Part shown: positions 18,996 through 29,507 of the stretch, in pieces | How positions within the stretch are numbered: position 1 is the stretch's first letter | Layout: each line of letters opens with the position of its first letter | Source of the DNA: Teichococcus vastitatis | GTDB taxonomy: Bacteria > Pseudomonadota > Alphaproteobacteria > Acetobacterales > Acetobacteraceae | Direction: 5' to 3' | Length of the DNA: 64,000 nt | NCBI RefSeq assembly: GCF_003604215.1 | Contig: NZ_QXGS01000003.1 | Location: 186,001-250,000, forward strand | The notes under the pieces: model-generated | The model's database searches: none | The model's input: only the letters and a program-made list of their open reading frames with translations | Told to the model about the DNA's origin: nothing | Made by a program: the position numbers and the translations under genes

Positions 18996-20191
18996 CGCCC
19001 GGCCACCACGCGGCCGATGCAGGGATTGCCGCCGATCCAGTAGCAAAGCTCGGCCGGATGGCCGACGCGGAACAGGGACAGGTCGGCCCGCAGCCCCGGG
19101 CGCAGCACGCCGCGATCCGTCAGCCCCAATGCCGCCGCGGCGTGGCGCGTGACGCCCAGCAAGGCTTCCGTGACGGTCAGCCGGAACAAGGTGCATCCCA
19201 GGTTCAGCATCAGCAGCAGGGAACGCGCGGGGGAGGAGCCGGGGTTCATGTCGGTGGACAATGCCATGCGCAGCCCCGCCGCGCGCATGGCGGGGACATC
19301 CGGCAGCCGGATCTCCCGCAGAAAATAGGTGGCGCCGGGCAGCAGCACGGCGACGCTTCCGGCCGCCGCCATGGCCTGCAGGCCGCCGGCGCTGGCATGT
19401 TCCAGATGGTCGGCCGACAGCGCCCCGAAGCGCGCCGCCAGCGCGGCGCTCCCCAGATCGGAGAGCTGGTCGGCATGCAGCTTCACCGGCAGCCCGGCCC
19501 GTCGCGCTGCCTCGAACACGCGGGCTGTCTGCGCCGGGGAGAAGGCGATCCCTTCGCAGAACGCGTCCACCGCATCGGCAAGCCCCGAGGCGGCGGCGGC
19601 CGGAACGGCTTCATCCACCACGAAGCCGGTATAAGCCTCGGCACCGCCCGGCCAATCCGGCGGCACGGCATGCGCGGCTAGCAACGAGGTCACCACCTCC
19701 ACCGGATGCTGTGCCCCGAGGCGGCGGGCCACGCGCAGCATCTTCATCTCGTCCGCCAGGGTCAGGCCATAGCCCGACTTGACCTCCACCGTGGTGACGC
19801 CTTCCGCCATCAACCCGAGCAGGCGCGGCGTCGCGGCATCGAGCAGCTCGCCCTCCGTCGCGGCACGCGTCGCACGGACGGTGGAGAAGATGCCGCCGCC
19901 GGCACGCGCGATCTGCTCATAGGTGGCGCCGTTCAGCCGCTGCTCGAACTCGGCGGCGCGGTGGCCGCCGAACACCAGGTGGGTGTGGCAGTCGATCAGG
20001 CCCGGCAGGATCCAGGCCCCGTCGCAATCCGTGGTCTCGGTGGCGGAACCGGTCAGGGCGGCGCGCGAACCCACCCAGGCGATCTGGCCATCCTTGGCGG
20101 CCACCGCGCCATCCTCCACCAGGCCGAGCGGCGATCCCGCCTCTCCATCCATGGTGGCGAGCTTCGCGTTCAGCCAGATGCGATCGAACAT
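18992..20191 (-). CDS. hutI: Imidazolonepropionase
   Basis: HutI opens the imidazolone ring, giving N-formimidoyl-L-glutamate, the third step of histidine degradation. The 399-residue amidohydrolase carries the metal-binding [10 protein letters not shown], the substrate-binding [33 protein letters not shown] and the metal Asp in [10 protein letters not shown]. Length is normal. It begins five bases after hutH ends and overlaps a thioesterase gene at its stop. Its product is the substrate of HutF, which is encoded divergently in the same locus. Confidence 0.97.
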   Translation of the reverse strand: MFDRIWLNAKLATMDGEAGSPLGLVEDGAVAAKDGQIAWVGSRAALTGSATETTDCDGAWILPGLIDCHTHLVFGGHRAAEFEQRLNGATYEQIARAGGGIFSTVRATRAATEGELLDAATPRLLGLMAEGVTTVEVKSGYGLTLADEMKMLRVARRLGAQHPVEVVTSLLAAHAVPPDWPGGAEAYTGFVVDEAVPAAAASGLADAVDAFCEGIAFSPAQTARVFEAARRAGLPVKLHADQLSDLGSAALAARFGALSADHLEHASAGGLQAMAAAGSVAVLLPGATYFLREIRLPDVPAMRAAGLRMALSTDMNPGSSPARSLLLMLNLGCTLFRLTVTEALLGVTRHAAAALGLTDRGVLRPGLRADLSLFRVGHPAELCYWIGGNPCIGRVVAGR

Positions 20192-20196
20192 GCCGC

Positions 20197-21696
20197 TCAG
20201 CCTTCCACCGGGCCTGACAGGTCGCCTTGCTCCACCAGCCGCTTCGCGGCAGCGATGTCAGGCGCCATCAGCCGGTCCTCGTTCCATGGCGCGGCCACGG
20301 CGCGGATGCGTGCCAGCACCGGCCGCAGAGCGGGCGAGGTTTCCAGCGGCGCGTGGAAACCGATGCCCTGCGCCGCGGCCAGGACCTCGACCGCCAGGAT
20401 GCCGGCGGTGTTGTCCGCCATGTCCGCCAGGCGCAGCGCTGCGCCGGTGGCCATGGAGACGTGGTCTTCCTGATTGGCGCTGGTGGGCAGGCTGTCCACC
20501 GAGCGCGGTGTGGCCAGGGCCTTGTTCTCGCTGGCCAGCGCCGCCGCCGTCACCTGGGCGATCATGAAGCCTGAGTTCAGCCCGCCATCGCGCACCAGGA
20601 AGGCCGGCAGGCCGGACAGGGCAGGGTCGGTCAGCAGGGCGATGCGCCGCTCGGACAGGGCGCCGATCTCGGCCAGCGCCAGCGCGATGATGTCGGCGGC
20701 GAAGGCCACCGGCTCGGCGTGGAAATTCCCGCCCGACAGCACCTCGCCTTCCGCGGTGACCAGCGGATTGTCAGTCACGGCGTTGGCCTCCCGCCGCAGC
20801 ACCTCGGCCGCGTTGTCGAGGATGTCGAGGCAGGCGCCCATCACCTGCGGCTGGCAGCGCAGGCAATACGGGTCCTGCACGCGCGGATCGCCCTGCCGGT
20901 GGCTGTCGCGGATGGCGCTGCCGGCCAGCAGGTCGCGCAACAGGGCAGCGGCGCGGATCTGTCCCGGCTGGCCGCGCAGAGCATGGATGCGCGGATCGAA
21001 CGGTGTGTCGGAGCCGCGCGCCGCGTCCGTGCTGAGGGCGCCGGCCACCAGCGCGCTGCGCCACAGCGATTGCGCCGCGAACAGCCCGGCCAGCGCCAGG
21101 GCCGTGGACACCTGCGTGCCGTTCAGCAGCGCCAGGCCTTCCTTGGGGCCGAGCTCCAGCGGGGCGAGGCCGGCGCGGCGCAGCGCCTCGGCCCCCGGCA
21201 GAACATCCCCGCCCAGCATGGCCTCGCCCTCGCCGATCAGCACCAGCGACAGATGCGCCAGCGGCGCCAGGTCGCCCGAGGCGCCGACCGAGCCGCGCGC
21301 CGGAATGGCCGGCAACACGTTCCGCTCCAGCAGCGCCACGAGCTGCGCGATCACCTCCGGCCGCGCGGCCGATGCGCCGCGGGCGAGCGACAACGCCTTC
21401 AGCGCCAGGATCAGCCGCACCACCGGCGCCGGCAGGGAAGGTCCGATGCCGGCGGCGTGGGAGCGCAACAGGTTGCGCTGCAGCTTCAGCAGATCGTCCC
21501 GGTTGATGCGCTGGCTGGCCAGCTTGCCGAAGCCCGTGTTGACGCCGTACAGCGCCTCGCCTTCCTCGATGCGCGCCGCGAGGGCGGTGACTGAGGCCAT
21601 GACCGGCGCTTCCCAGCCCGGGGGCAGAGCGAGCGTCTCGCCTTCCATGATCAGGCGCAGATCGTGCAGCGTGGCGCCGCCAGGGGCGATGATCAT
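20197..21696 (-). CDS. hutH: Histidine ammonia-lyase
   Basis: HutH deaminates L-histidine to urocanate, the first step of the pathway. The 499-residue protein contains the Ala-Ser-Gly triad (residues 139-141, [12 protein letters not shown]) that cyclises into the MIO electrophile, [11 protein letters not shown] with the catalytic Tyr, [11 protein letters not shown] and [10 protein letters not shown]. The ATG at 21696 overlaps the hutU stop by four bases, so expression is coupled to urocanase. Nothing unusual in length or key residues. Confidence 0.97.
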   Translation of the reverse strand: MIIAPGGATLHDLRLIMEGETLALPPGWEAPVMASVTALAARIEEGEALYGVNTGFGKLASQRINRDDLLKLQRNLLRSHAAGIGPSLPAPVVRLILALKALSLARGASAARPEVIAQLVALLERNVLPAIPARGSVGASGDLAPLAHLSLVLIGEGEAMLGGDVLPGAEALRRAGLAPLELGPKEGLALLNGTQVSTALALAGLFAAQSLWRSALVAGALSTDAARGSDTPFDPRIHALRGQPGQIRAAALLRDLLAGSAIRDSHRQGDPRVQDPYCLRCQPQVMGACLDILDNAAEVLRREANAVTDNPLVTAEGEVLSGGNFHAEPVAFAADIIALALAEIGALSERRIALLTDPALSGLPAFLVRDGGLNSGFMIAQVTAAALASENKALATPRSVDSLPTSANQEDHVSMATGAALRLADMADNTAGILAVEVLAAAQGIGFHAPLETSPALRPVLARIRAVAAPWNEDRLMAPDIAAAKRLVEQGDLSGPVEG

Positions 21697-23372
21697 CGGC
21701 CGTTCTCCAGCATCGGCAGGTCGAGCCCCTGTTCCCGCGCGCAATCGATGGCGATGTCGTAGCCGGCATCGGCGTGGCGCATCACGCCGGTGGCGGGATC
21801 GTTCCACAGCACCCGCTTCAGCCGACGCGCCGCGTCCTCCGTGCCGTCGGCGACGATCACCATGCCGGCATGCTGCGAATAACCCATGCCGACGCCGCCG
21901 CCATGGTGCAGCGACACCCAGGTGGCGCCGGACGCGGTGTTCAGCAGCGCGTTCAGCAGGGGCCAGTCGCTGACGGCGTCCGAACCGTCGCGCATGGCCT
22001 CTGTTTCCCGGTTGGGTGAAGCGACGGAGCCGGAATCCAGGTGGTCGCGCCCGATCACCACGGGGGCCGACAACTCGCCCCGGGCCACCATCTCGTTGAA
22101 GGCGAGGCCGAGCCGGTGCCGCTGCCCGAGTCCGACCCAGCAGATCCGCGCCGGCAGGCCCTGGAACCGAATGCGCCTCTGCGCCATGTCAAGCCAGCGG
22201 TGCAGGTGCGGGTCATCGGGGATCAGTTCCCGGACCTTCGCATCGGTGCGGCGGATGTCCTCCGGATCGCCCGACAGCGCCGCCCAGCGGAACGGGCCGA
22301 TGCCGCGGCAGAAGAGCGGGCGGATATAGGCCGGCACGAAGCCCGGGAAGCCGAAGGCGCCGCTCAGCCCTTCATCCTTGGCCATCTGCCGGATGTTGTT
22401 GCCGTAGTCGAGCACGGCGCTGCCCATCGCCTTGAAGTCCAGCATGGCCTGCACATGCGCCACCATGCTGCGCTTCGCGGCGGCCGCCACGGCCTTGGGA
22501 TCGCTCTCGCGCTTGGCTTCCCATTCCGCCAGCGTCCAGCCGGCGGGCAGGTAGCCGTTCGACGGGTCATGCGCGCTGGTCTGGTCGGTGACGATGTCCG
22601 GCACCACGCCGCGTCGCACCAGCTCGGGGAAGATCTCGGCGGCGTTGCCGACCAGGCCGACGCTGATCGGCTTCTTCTCGATGCAGGCGGCGCCGATCAT
22701 CGCCAGCGCCTGGTCGACCGAGGTGGCGCGGCGGTCGAGGTAGCCGGTTTCCAGCCGCTTCTCGATGCGCGAAGGCTGGCACTCCACCGCCAGCACGGAA
22801 GCGCCGGCGAACACCCCGGCCAAGGGCTGCGCGCCGCCCATGCCGCCGAGCCCGGCGGTGAGAATCCAGCGCCCGGCCAGATCGCCGCCGAAATGCTGGC
22901 GCCCGGCCTCGACAAAGGTCTCATAGGTGCCCTGCACGATGCCCTGGCTGCCGATGTAGATCCAGGAACCCGCCGTCATCTGGCCGTACATCATCAGCCC
23001 GGCGCGATCGAGCTCGGAGAAATGCTCCCAGTTGGCCCAGGCCGGCACCAGGTTGGAATTGGCGAGTAGCACGCGCGGCGCGTCCTTGTGCGTCTCGAAC
23101 ACCCCCACCGGCTTTCCCGACTGCACCAGCAGCGTCTGGTTCTCCTCCAGCCGCTTCAGCACGGAGACGATGGTCTCAAAGCTCCGCCAGTCGCGCGCGG
23201 CGCGGCCGATGCCGCCATACACCACCAGCTCGCCCGGGCGTTCGGCCACCTCGTCATCGAGGTTGTTCATCAGCATCCGCATCGCCGCCTCCGTGGTCCA
23301 GTGGCGGGCAGCGAGGGTGGAACCGCGCGGTGCGCGGATGCCGGGGGCGTTGCGGAAGCGGCTATGCGACAT
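21693..23372 (-). CDS. hutU: Urocanate hydratase
   Basis: HutU adds water to urocanate using tightly bound NAD as an electrophile, giving imidazolonepropionate. The 559-residue length is normal. Recognised blocks include [37 protein letters not shown], the NAD-binding [14 protein letters not shown], the active-site region with Cys in [16 protein letters not shown], and [23 protein letters not shown] ribosome site precedes the ATG at 23372, 20 bases after hutC. It is the first enzyme gene of the leftward hut operon. Confidence 0.97.
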   Translation of the reverse strand: MSHSRFRNAPGIRAPRGSTLAARHWTTEAAMRMLMNNLDDEVAERPGELVVYGGIGRAARDWRSFETIVSVLKRLEENQTLLVQSGKPVGVFETHKDAPRVLLANSNLVPAWANWEHFSELDRAGLMMYGQMTAGSWIYIGSQGIVQGTYETFVEAGRQHFGGDLAGRWILTAGLGGMGGAQPLAGVFAGASVLAVECQPSRIEKRLETGYLDRRATSVDQALAMIGAACIEKKPISVGLVGNAAEIFPELVRRGVVPDIVTDQTSAHDPSNGYLPAGWTLAEWEAKRESDPKAVAAAAKRSMVAHVQAMLDFKAMGSAVLDYGNNIRQMAKDEGLSGAFGFPGFVPAYIRPLFCRGIGPFRWAALSGDPEDIRRTDAKVRELIPDDPHLHRWLDMAQRRIRFQGLPARICWVGLGQRHRLGLAFNEMVARGELSAPVVIGRDHLDSGSVASPNRETEAMRDGSDAVSDWPLLNALLNTASGATWVSLHHGGGVGMGYSQHAGMVIVADGTEDAARRLKRVLWNDPATGVMRHADAGYDIAIDCAREQGLDLPMLENGR

Positions 23373-23392
23373 GGACGTGTCTTCCGATGCGG

Positions 23393-24145
23393 TCAATCGA
23401 GCGCGCCGCCAAGGCGGTAGCGCGAACCGGGATGGGTGAGAAAGGCGCGGGTGGCCACCACCTGCCAGGACCAGGTGCGGCGATGCACCAGCAGGCAGGG
23501 CTCGTCGGCGGTGATGTCGAGCGCCTGGGCGATGAGGGGATCCGGCCGCACCGCTTCCACCACATGCTCCACCCGCTCCGGCGGCGCGCAGGAGGTGAGA
23601 TAGCGATAGGGCGTGACGCGGGTGAAATCCTGCTCCAGGAAGCGCGGCGCGATCACCGGGTTGGCGTAGCGATCCTCGAACTGCACCGGCACGCCGTTCT
23701 CGCTGTGCACCAGGCGGCAGCGGAACAGCTCCGCATCCTCCGGCAGACCGAAGGCAGTGGCGAGGGCGGCATCGGCGCGGCAGCGGCCCTGGTCCAGCAC
23801 GCGCGCGCCGTGACGGCTGCCGCGCAGCGCCATGTCCTCGGCGATGTCGCGCAACTCCAGCAAGGAGGATTGCGGCTTGGCATCGGCAACAAAGGTGCCG
23901 ACGCCTTGCACGCGCACCAGCAGCCCGGCATCGGCCAGCTCGCGCAGCGCCCGGTTCACCGTGACGCGGGACACGCCGGTCAGCTTCACCAGCTCGTTCT
24001 CCGAGGGCACACGGTCGGTGGCACTCCATTCGCCGCTGGCGACGCGGCTCAGGATCAAGGCCTTGATCTGCTGGTAACGCGGCGTGGCGGGTGAGGGTGC
24101 CGGGCGCAGCGTCCCGGTTCCGGTGGAGGACATGGCGTCTAGCAT
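23393..24145 (-). CDS. hutC: HutC, GntR-family histidine utilisation repressor
   Basis: HutC represses hut genes and in known cases is released by urocanate. The protein (250 residues from ATG 24145) has an N-terminal GntR winged helix ([52 protein letters not shown]) and a C-terminal UTRA ligand domain ([28 protein letters not shown]). Starts at 24145 or 24133 are both possible; neither has a clear ribosome site. It is the first gene of the leftward operon, so it controls its own synthesis, and it faces hutF across a gap holding inverted-repeat sequences. Confidence 0.93.
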   Translation of the reverse strand: MLDAMSSTGTGTLRPAPSPATPRYQQIKALILSRVASGEWSATDRVPSENELVKLTGVSRVTVNRALRELADAGLLVRVQGVGTFVADAKPQSSLLELRDIAEDMALRGSRHGARVLDQGRCRADAALATAFGLPEDAELFRCRLVHSENGVPVQFEDRYANPVIAPRFLEQDFTRVTPYRYLTSCAPPERVEHVVEAVRPDPLIAQALDITADEPCLLVHRRTWSWQVVATRAFLTHPGSRYRLGGALD

Positions 24146-24150
24146 GGGTT

Positions 24151-24170
24151 GTCTTGACAAGTCTCGTCAA
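24151..24170. promoter_or_regulatory. Candidate HutC operator between hutC and hutF
   Basis: The gap between the divergent hutC and hutF genes contains CTTG-A-CAAG (24153-24161), a perfect odd palindrome, overlapping TTGAC-N7-GTCAA (24154-24170). GntR/HutC-type repressors bind short palindromes of this kind. The position would let one site control both arms of the hut locus. TTGACA on the plus strand could also serve as a -35 element. A related GTCTTG half-site lies before the second GntR gene at 29391. Confidence 0.55.
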
Positions 24171-24214
24171 CCGGGAAGACGATGCCGCCGACGCGCCAGA
24201 TGGAGTTTTCCGCC

Positions 24215-25594
24215 ATGCCCCGCTTCCACGCCCGCGATGCGCTGCTGCCCGAGGGCTGGGCGAGGGACGTGCTGATCGAGACGGATGCCGCCGGAACGAT
24301 CCTGGCCGCGACGCCGGAACGACCACAGGATGATGCGGACATCCTGCCCGGGGTGGTGATCCCCGGCATCGCCAACCTGCATTCCCACGCCTTCCAGCGC
24401 GCCATGGCGGGCGGTGCCGAGCGCCGTTCCCCACCCGGTGCGCGCACCGCCGAAGGTGGCGAGGATTCCTTCTGGACCTGGCGCCAGACCATGTACCGCT
24501 TCGTGGAACGCTTCACGCCGGAGGATGCCGAGGCGGTGGCGGCGCAGCTCTACGCAGAATGCCTCGAATGGGGCTTCACCAGCGTCGCCGAGTTCCATTA
24601 CCTGCACCACCAGCCCGACGGCACGCCCTATCCGGAGCCGGCGGAGATGGCGCTGCGGCACCTCGCCGCCGCCCGCGCCACCGGGATCGGCATCACCCTG
24701 CTTCCCAGCCTGTACCGCCATGGCGGCATCTTCGGGCGCGACCCGGCGCCGGGGCAGCGCCGGTTCCTCAACGACCTCGACGGCTACTGGCGCATCGTGG
24801 ACGGCATCGGCGCCGCCATCGTCGGCGACCCGCAGGCCGGACTCGGCCTGGCGCCGCATTCCCTGCGCGCGGTGACGCCGGCGATGCTGGCGGAATGCGC
24901 GCGCTTCGCCGGCCCGATCCACATCCATGCCGCCGAGCAGCGTCGCGAGGTGGAGGAATGCCGCGCTGCCACCGGCGCCCGGCCGGTGGAGTGGCTGCTG
25001 GCCAACCTCCCGGTGGATGCGCGCTGGTGCCTGATCCACTGCACCCACATGACGCAGGCGGAGGCCGCCGGTCTTGCCCGGTCCGACGCGGTGGCGGGGT
25101 TGTGCCCCAGCACGGAAGCGTCGCTCGGCGACGGCATCTTTGACCTGCCATCCTACCTGGAGGGCGGCGGCCGGCTCGGCTTCGGTACCGACAGCCATGT
25201 CGGCACCTCGCCGCGCGACGAGATGCGGCAGCTGGAAACCAGCCAGCGCCTGACGCTGCAACGTCGCTCCGTCGCCACGGCCGAGGCCCGGCCCCATCCA
25301 GGCCGCAACCTGCTGGAGGCGGCGGTGGCGGGCGGCGCCCAGGCGAGCGGCCGGCCCGTCGCAGGCATCGCGACCGGCCAGCGCTGCGACCTTGTGGTGC
25401 TGGACACGGAGCATCCGGCCCTGTGCGCTCGCTCGGGCGATGAGCTGCTGGATGCCTGGGTGTTCAGCGGCCAGCAAAACCCGGTGCGGGAGGTGGTGGC
25501 GGGCGGACGCAAGGTGGTGCGCGACGGGCGGCACGTCGGGGCACCCGCCATCGCGGCGCGCTTCCGGGCAGCGATGCGGAGGCTGGCGGCATGA
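24215..25594 (+). CDS. hutF: N-formimidoyl-L-glutamate deiminase
   Basis: HutF deiminates formimidoylglutamate to N-formylglutamate, the fourth step of the five-step histidine pathway used by pseudomonads and many alphaproteobacteria. The 459-residue amidohydrolase starts [18 protein letters not shown], as expected for the family, and has the metal motif [32 protein letters not shown], and [18 protein letters not shown]. The ATG at 24215 is preceded by GGAG at nine bases; an upstream ATG (24182) would add 11 unconserved residues. The partner deformylase HutG is not seen in this window. Confidence 0.96.
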   Translation: MPRFHARDALLPEGWARDVLIETDAAGTILAATPERPQDDADILPGVVIPGIANLHSHAFQRAMAGGAERRSPPGARTAEGGEDSFWTWRQTMYRFVERFTPEDAEAVAAQLYAECLEWGFTSVAEFHYLHHQPDGTPYPEPAEMALRHLAAARATGIGITLLPSLYRHGGIFGRDPAPGQRRFLNDLDGYWRIVDGIGAAIVGDPQAGLGLAPHSLRAVTPAMLAECARFAGPIHIHAAEQRREVEECRAATGARPVEWLLANLPVDARWCLIHCTHMTQAEAAGLARSDAVAGLCPSTEASLGDGIFDLPSYLEGGGRLGFGTDSHVGTSPRDEMRQLETSQRLTLQRRSVATAEARPHPGRNLLEAAVAGGAQASGRPVAGIATGQRCDLVVLDTEHPALCARSGDELLDAWVFSGQQNPVREVVAGGRKVVRDGRHVGAPAIAARFRAAMRRLAA

Positions 25595-26430
25595 GCCCCG
25601 TGATCCGTTCGGCACGGCGGGAGGAGATGCCGCTGCTGCTCGACTGGGCGGCGGCGGAAGGCTGGAATCCGGGCCTCGCCGACGCGGCCGCCTTCCGCGC
25701 CGCCGATCCGGAGGGCTTCCTGCTGGCCGAGGAAGGCGGCGAGCCGGCGGGCGGCATCTCCGCGGTGCGCTACGGGAAGGAGCACGGCTTCATCGGCTTC
25801 TACATCGTGCGGCCGGGCCGGCGCGGCCGCGGCCTCGGCATGGCGCTGTGGCGGGCGGGCATGGCACGGCTGGCCGGGCGGGTGGTCGGGCTGGACGGAG
25901 TGGTGGCGCAGCAGGCGAACTATGCCCGCTCCGGCTTCGCGCTGGCGTGGCGCAACATCCGCTTCGCGGCGGAGGCGCCCCGGCCGGTGCCGGATGCCGC
26001 GGGTGAGGTGGTGCCGGTGGCGATGCTGCCCTTCGAGGCGCTGGCGGCGCTGGATCGCGAGGTGTTCCCGGCCGCCCGCGATGCCTTTCTCCGCGCCTGG
26101 ATCGGCGCGCCGGGGCATCGTGCCCTGGCGGTGCTGCGCGGCGGGCAGCCCGTCGGCTTCGGCGTGGCGCGGCCCTGTCGCGCCGGAAGCAAGATCGGTC
26201 CGCTGACCGCCATCGACGCGCCCGCTGCCCGTGCCCTGTTCAATGCGCTGGCGCAGGGGATGCCCGGCCCCGTCTTCCTCGACCTGCCCGAGGCCAATGC
26301 GGCGGCGATGGCGCTGGCCGCCGAGGCTGGCATGGCGGCCGCCTTCGAAACCGCCCGCATGTATGCCGGGCCCGCCCCGGCGCTGCGGCTGGAGCGGATC
26401 TTCGGCATCGCGTCGTTTGAGCTGGGCTGA
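25591..26430 (+). CDS. GNAT-family acetyltransferase coupled to hutF
   Basis: The 279-residue protein has an N-terminal GNAT domain (RSARREEMPLLLDWAAAEGWNPG, then the acetyl-CoA loop in VRPGRRGRGLGMALW) and a C-terminal region like the Acetyltransf_18 domain (VPVAMLPFEALAALDREVF, GPLTAIDAPAARALFNAL, ETARMYAG). The ATG overlaps the hutF stop by four bases, which ties it to the hut locus. Two-domain proteins of this type often have unknown substrates; acetylation of histidine or a related amine is only a guess from context. Confidence 0.83.
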   Translation: MSPVIRSARREEMPLLLDWAAAEGWNPGLADAAAFRAADPEGFLLAEEGGEPAGGISAVRYGKEHGFIGFYIVRPGRRGRGLGMALWRAGMARLAGRVVGLDGVVAQQANYARSGFALAWRNIRFAAEAPRPVPDAAGEVVPVAMLPFEALAALDREVFPAARDAFLRAWIGAPGHRALAVLRGGQPVGFGVARPCRAGSKIGPLTAIDAPAARALFNALAQGMPGPVFLDLPEANAAAMALAAEAGMAAAFETARMYAGPAPALRLERIFGIASFELG

Positions 26431-27456
26431 TCAGCCGCCGGCGGCCACCGCCTCGGCGGCGCGCATGACGCGCAGGAAATTGCCCGACCACAACAGCCCG
26501 ATGGCCTGCGCGTCATAGCCGCGCCGCAGCAGCTCCGCGGTCAGCCCGGCGCTCTCGCCGGCATGCATCCAGCCCTCGACACCGCCGCCGCCATCGAAAT
26601 CCGAGGACAGGCCGACATGGGCGATGCCCATGCGCTGCACGGCGTAATCCACATGGTCGGCCATGTCCGCCACCGTGGCGCGCACCTTGCCATCGGCGCC
26701 GGGGCCGCGCAGGAAGCCTCCCACCGCGGTGATCTGCATCAGGCCGCCCGTGGCACGCAGCGCATCCATCTGCTCGTCGTCCAGATTGCGCGGATGGTCG
26801 CGCAGGGTGCGGCAGCAGGTATGGGTGGCGACGATCGGCGCACGGGACAGTTCCACCGCCTGCAGCATGCTGCTCTTGGCGGCGTGCGACACGTCCACCA
26901 TCAGGCCGAGGCTGTTCATCTCGGACACGGCGGCGCGGCCCAGCTCCGACAGGCCGCCATGCAGGGAAGGGCCGTCACCCAGGTCGGGGCGCGGGATCGC
27001 CGCATCGGCCAGGGCGTTATGGCCGTTATGCGTGATGGTGACGTAGCAGGCGCCGAGGCCGCGCCACAGCGCCAGCCGCGACACATCCTCGCCCATGCCG
27101 TAGCCATTCTCCACCGCCAGCAGCACGCCGAGCTGGCGATTGCCGGCCAGGGCTTCCAGCTCGGCGGCGCGGGTGACGATGCGGCAATCCTCGCCGGCGC
27201 CGGTCGCGCGGATCACCCGCAGCATCGCCTCGGCGCGCAGGGCGGCCTGGGCGTGCTGCTCGGGCGTGCGCGGGCCCTGCGGCAGATAGGCCGCGAACAC
27301 CACGGCACGCAGGCCGCCGGCCCGCATCTTGGGAAAGTCGACGCAGCGCCCGGTGGCATCCCGCGGGTCCGGCGTGTCGGGCCAGGGGATGTCCACGTGG
27401 GTGTCGAGCGTCAGCGTTGCGGCATGGACGGCGTGGGCGGGCAGGCTGTCGGTCAT
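26431..27456 (-). CDS. Membrane dipeptidase-like metallopeptidase (M19)
   Basis: This is a zinc dipeptidase of the renal dipeptidase family. The 341-residue protein has the N-terminal metal motif in TLDTHVDIPW (HVD rather than the more common HND), the bridging Glu in LAVENGYGM, VDVSHAAKSS, ATHTCCRTLRDHPRN and the metal Asp in SSDFDGGGG. No signal peptide is evident, so it is probably cytosolic. It converges on the GNAT gene at 26430 with the two stops abutting (TGATCA). Substrate unknown; D- or L-dipeptides are both possible in this family. Confidence 0.88.
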   Translation of the reverse strand: MTDSLPAHAVHAATLTLDTHVDIPWPDTPDPRDATGRCVDFPKMRAGGLRAVVFAAYLPQGPRTPEQHAQAALRAEAMLRVIRATGAGEDCRIVTRAAELEALAGNRQLGVLLAVENGYGMGEDVSRLALWRGLGACYVTITHNGHNALADAAIPRPDLGDGPSLHGGLSELGRAAVSEMNSLGLMVDVSHAAKSSMLQAVELSRAPIVATHTCCRTLRDHPRNLDDEQMDALRATGGLMQITAVGGFLRGPGADGKVRATVADMADHVDYAVQRMGIAHVGLSSDFDGGGGVEGWMHAGESAGLTAELLRRGYDAQAIGLLWSGNFLRVMRAAEAVAAGG

Positions 27457-27511
27457 GACTCGTCCGGCGGCGGTGGGGACGGCATCAGCGTCCGCCCCCC
27501 GGCAGCGCCCG

Positions 27512-28603
27512 TCAACCGGGCGCCAGCGCCGCCGTCACGAGGCCGAGCATCCGCGGCAGCGCCGCCGGGTCCAGCCAGCGGAACACCGCCACCAGATCAT
27601 GCCGCGGGTCGATCCAGATCACGTTGCCGCCCGCACCCTGGGCGAGGAAGCTTTCCCGGCTCGCATCCGGGTAGCGCCCCTGCCGGTTCAGCCACCACAG
27701 CAGGCCGTAATCGCCGTTCAGGGCGCAGGGGGTGGTGCAGGCGGCTACCCAGCCTTCCGGCAGCACGCGGCGGCCATCCCAGCATCCGTCCTGCAGCATC
27801 AGCTGGCCGATGCGCGCCTGGTCCTCGGCATGGGTGAACACGCCGCCACCCCAATGGCCGCCGCCGGACACCGACTGGATGTTGCGGCCGTCGATCTCGA
27901 TGACGCTGGTGCGATAGCCTTCCCAGCGCCCTTCCTGGCTGCCGCCGATCGGGCCGGTGATGCGCTCCGCGAACACCTCGGGCAGCGGTCGGCGGAAGCG
28001 GTGCAGCAGGGCCAGCGACAGCGCGTTGACCCTGACATCATTGTATTCCCAATAGGTGCCGGGTGCCTTGAGGGGGCGGTCGATGCCCTTGGGGCCGGCG
28101 CCTTCGCGCTTCAGGTCACGGCCACGGTCGATTCGCTCGGCCTTGCCGAACAGCGTTCCTTCCCATTCGCTGGTCTGCTCCAGCAGCATCCTCCAGGTGA
28201 TGGCACCGTTGCGCTCACCGGCGAAGGCGGGATCGGACACGGTGGCGGAGACCCGGTCCTCCAGGCTGCCGATCAGCCCATCGCCCAAAGCCAGGCCGGC
28301 CAGCAGCGCCAGGTAGCTTTTGGCGACGCTGAAGGTCATATCGACCTGCCGCGTGTCGCCCCAGCGGGCGGCCAGTCTTCCGCCGCGCAGGATCAGCCCG
28401 TTCGGCGCGCCGCGCGGCGCCGTGTTGCCCAGCACCGCATTGTCGGGCGGCGGCTCGAAATAGCCGGATTCGAGGTGCGCCAGCAGGTCGCGGGGGAAGG
28501 GGCTGTCATGGGCGCCCGCGAAGTGGACGGCCTCGGCAAGGGCGGCGGGGTTGAAGCCGGCATCCGCCGGTTCAACGGGCTCGAACGGGAAAGGAGTCTG
28601 CAT
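27512..28603 (-). CDS. Serine hydrolase of the beta-lactamase/penicillin-binding fold
   Basis: The 363-residue protein has the class C-like SxxK motif (FSVAKSYLALLAGLALGDGLI), the YxN motif in YWEYNDVRVNAL and a late HWGGGVFTHAEDQARI block. It resembles the beta-lactamase-related hydrolases that include 6-aminohexanoate-dimer hydrolase and esterases, so it need not act on antibiotics. The ATG at 28603 gives MQTPFPFEPVEPADAGF with no clear signal peptide; a longer in-frame start at 28690 would run into the msrA promoter region. It is divergent from msrA, and 55 bases separate its stop from the M19 gene start. Confidence 0.83.
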   Translation of the reverse strand: MQTPFPFEPVEPADAGFNPAALAEAVHFAGAHDSPFPRDLLAHLESGYFEPPPDNAVLGNTAPRGAPNGLILRGGRLAARWGDTRQVDMTFSVAKSYLALLAGLALGDGLIGSLEDRVSATVSDPAFAGERNGAITWRMLLEQTSEWEGTLFGKAERIDRGRDLKREGAGPKGIDRPLKAPGTYWEYNDVRVNALSLALLHRFRRPLPEVFAERITGPIGGSQEGRWEGYRTSVIEIDGRNIQSVSGGGHWGGGVFTHAEDQARIGQLMLQDGCWDGRRVLPEGWVAACTTPCALNGDYGLLWWLNRQGRYPDASRESFLAQGAGGNVIWIDPRHDLVAVFRWLDPAALPRMLGLVTAALAPG

Positions 28604-28701
28604 GTCGGCCACGGTGGCCCCGGGCCGCGCCTCCCGCAAGCGGTGGGGATGCAGATGCTGGGAAGCATCCTTATCTGTTGCCTCGAGCAAGGAGGATTTC
28701 C

Positions 28702-29259
28702 ATGCCTGAAACCGCGAACACCGAGACCGCCATCCTGGGCGGCGGCTGCTTCTGGTGCATCGACGCCGCGTTGCGAGACGTGCGGGGCGTGACGGAAGTG
28801 GTGTCCGGCTATGCCGGCGGCCATGTCGAGAACCCGACCTACGAGCAGGTCTGCGGCAAGCGCACCGGCCATGCCGAAGTGGTGCGCGTCGCGTTTGATC
28901 CGTCCGTGCTGTCCTATGCCGATCTGCTGCGGATGTTCTTCACGCTGCACGATCCGACGACGCAGGACCGGCAGGGTGCCGATGTGGGCCCGCAATACCG
29001 CAGCATCATTCTCGCCACCTCCGAGGCACAGGTTGAAACGGCGCGGGCGGTGATGCGCGAAATCGAGGAAGCAGGAATCTGGCCGGGCAAGCTGGTGACG
29101 CAGCTGGAGCCGGCGGGAACCTTCTGGCCGGCCGAGCCGGAACATCAGGACTATTTCAACCGCAACCCGTGGGCCGGATATTGCCGCGTGGTGGTGGCAC
29201 CAAAGGTGGGCAAGTTCCGCAAGAGCTTCGCGGATCGCCTGAAATCTCAGGCTGCCTGA
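28702..29259 (+). CDS. msrA: Peptide-methionine (S)-S-oxide reductase MsrA
   Basis: MsrA repairs oxidised methionine in proteins. The 185-residue protein has the catalytic cysteine C16 in the diagnostic GGGCFWC motif, then GVTEVVSGYAGG, PTYEQVCGKRTGHAE, FDP and the region PEHQDYF. A strong GGAGG ribosome site stands eight bases before the ATG at 28702. No MsrB domain is fused or adjacent. It is divergent from a serine hydrolase gene, and a short hairpin (28654-28669) sits in the shared gap. Confidence 0.96.
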   Translation: MPETANTETAILGGGCFWCIDAALRDVRGVTEVVSGYAGGHVENPTYEQVCGKRTGHAEVVRVAFDPSVLSYADLLRMFFTLHDPTTQDRQGADVGPQYRSIILATSEAQVETARAVMREIEEAGIWPGKLVTQLEPAGTFWPAEPEHQDYFNRNPWAGYCRVVVAPKVGKFRKSFADRLKSQAA

Positions 29260-29280
29260 TCAGGGGACACAAAAGCGGAC

Positions 29281-29305
29281 GGCGCCCTAGCATAAGCCGG
29301 GCGCC
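29281..29305 (+). terminator. Hairpin downstream of msrA
   Basis: GGCGCCC (29281-29287) pairs with GGGCGCC (29299-29305) across an 11-base loop, 21 bases after the msrA stop. No run of T residues follows, so it would be a weak or Rho-dependent terminator at best. The rest of the 248-base gap up to 29507 holds a candidate operator (29391-29404) and no gene that I can see. Confidence 0.35.
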
Positions 29306-29390
29306 ATCAAACGCTTTACTAGTTCCTTTGCGGAACTCTTCCTCCCCAAACTCGGCCTGCGTTGCAATCCCGAGAACCCCCTTGTAGCAG

Positions 29391-29404
29391 GTCTTGTATA
29401 AGAC
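29391..29404. promoter_or_regulatory. Candidate operator upstream of the second GntR/HutC-type gene
   Basis: GTCTT-GTAT-AAGAC is a perfect five-base inverted repeat with a four-base centre. It lies about 105 bases before the GntR gene and shares the GTCTTG half-site with the hutC-hutF gap (24151-24156). Overlapping it, CTTG...CAAG forms a second, wider palindrome (29393-29409). GntR proteins of the HutC group commonly bind sequences of this shape, so autoregulation is likely. Confidence 0.45.
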
Positions 29405-29507
29405 ACAAGTGTGCATTTCGGGGACTTGATTAGGCTCCGCTGATCGGTGAACACAGCTTATGATGCAGGTGCTAACAACATCTGCCATCGGAGACCCGTC
29501 CCCCGCC

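Noticed and set aside
28654..28669. Hairpin GATGCT-GGGA-AGCATC upstream of msrA
   Set aside because: Only six base pairs and no flanking regulatory signature; too short to distinguish from chance.
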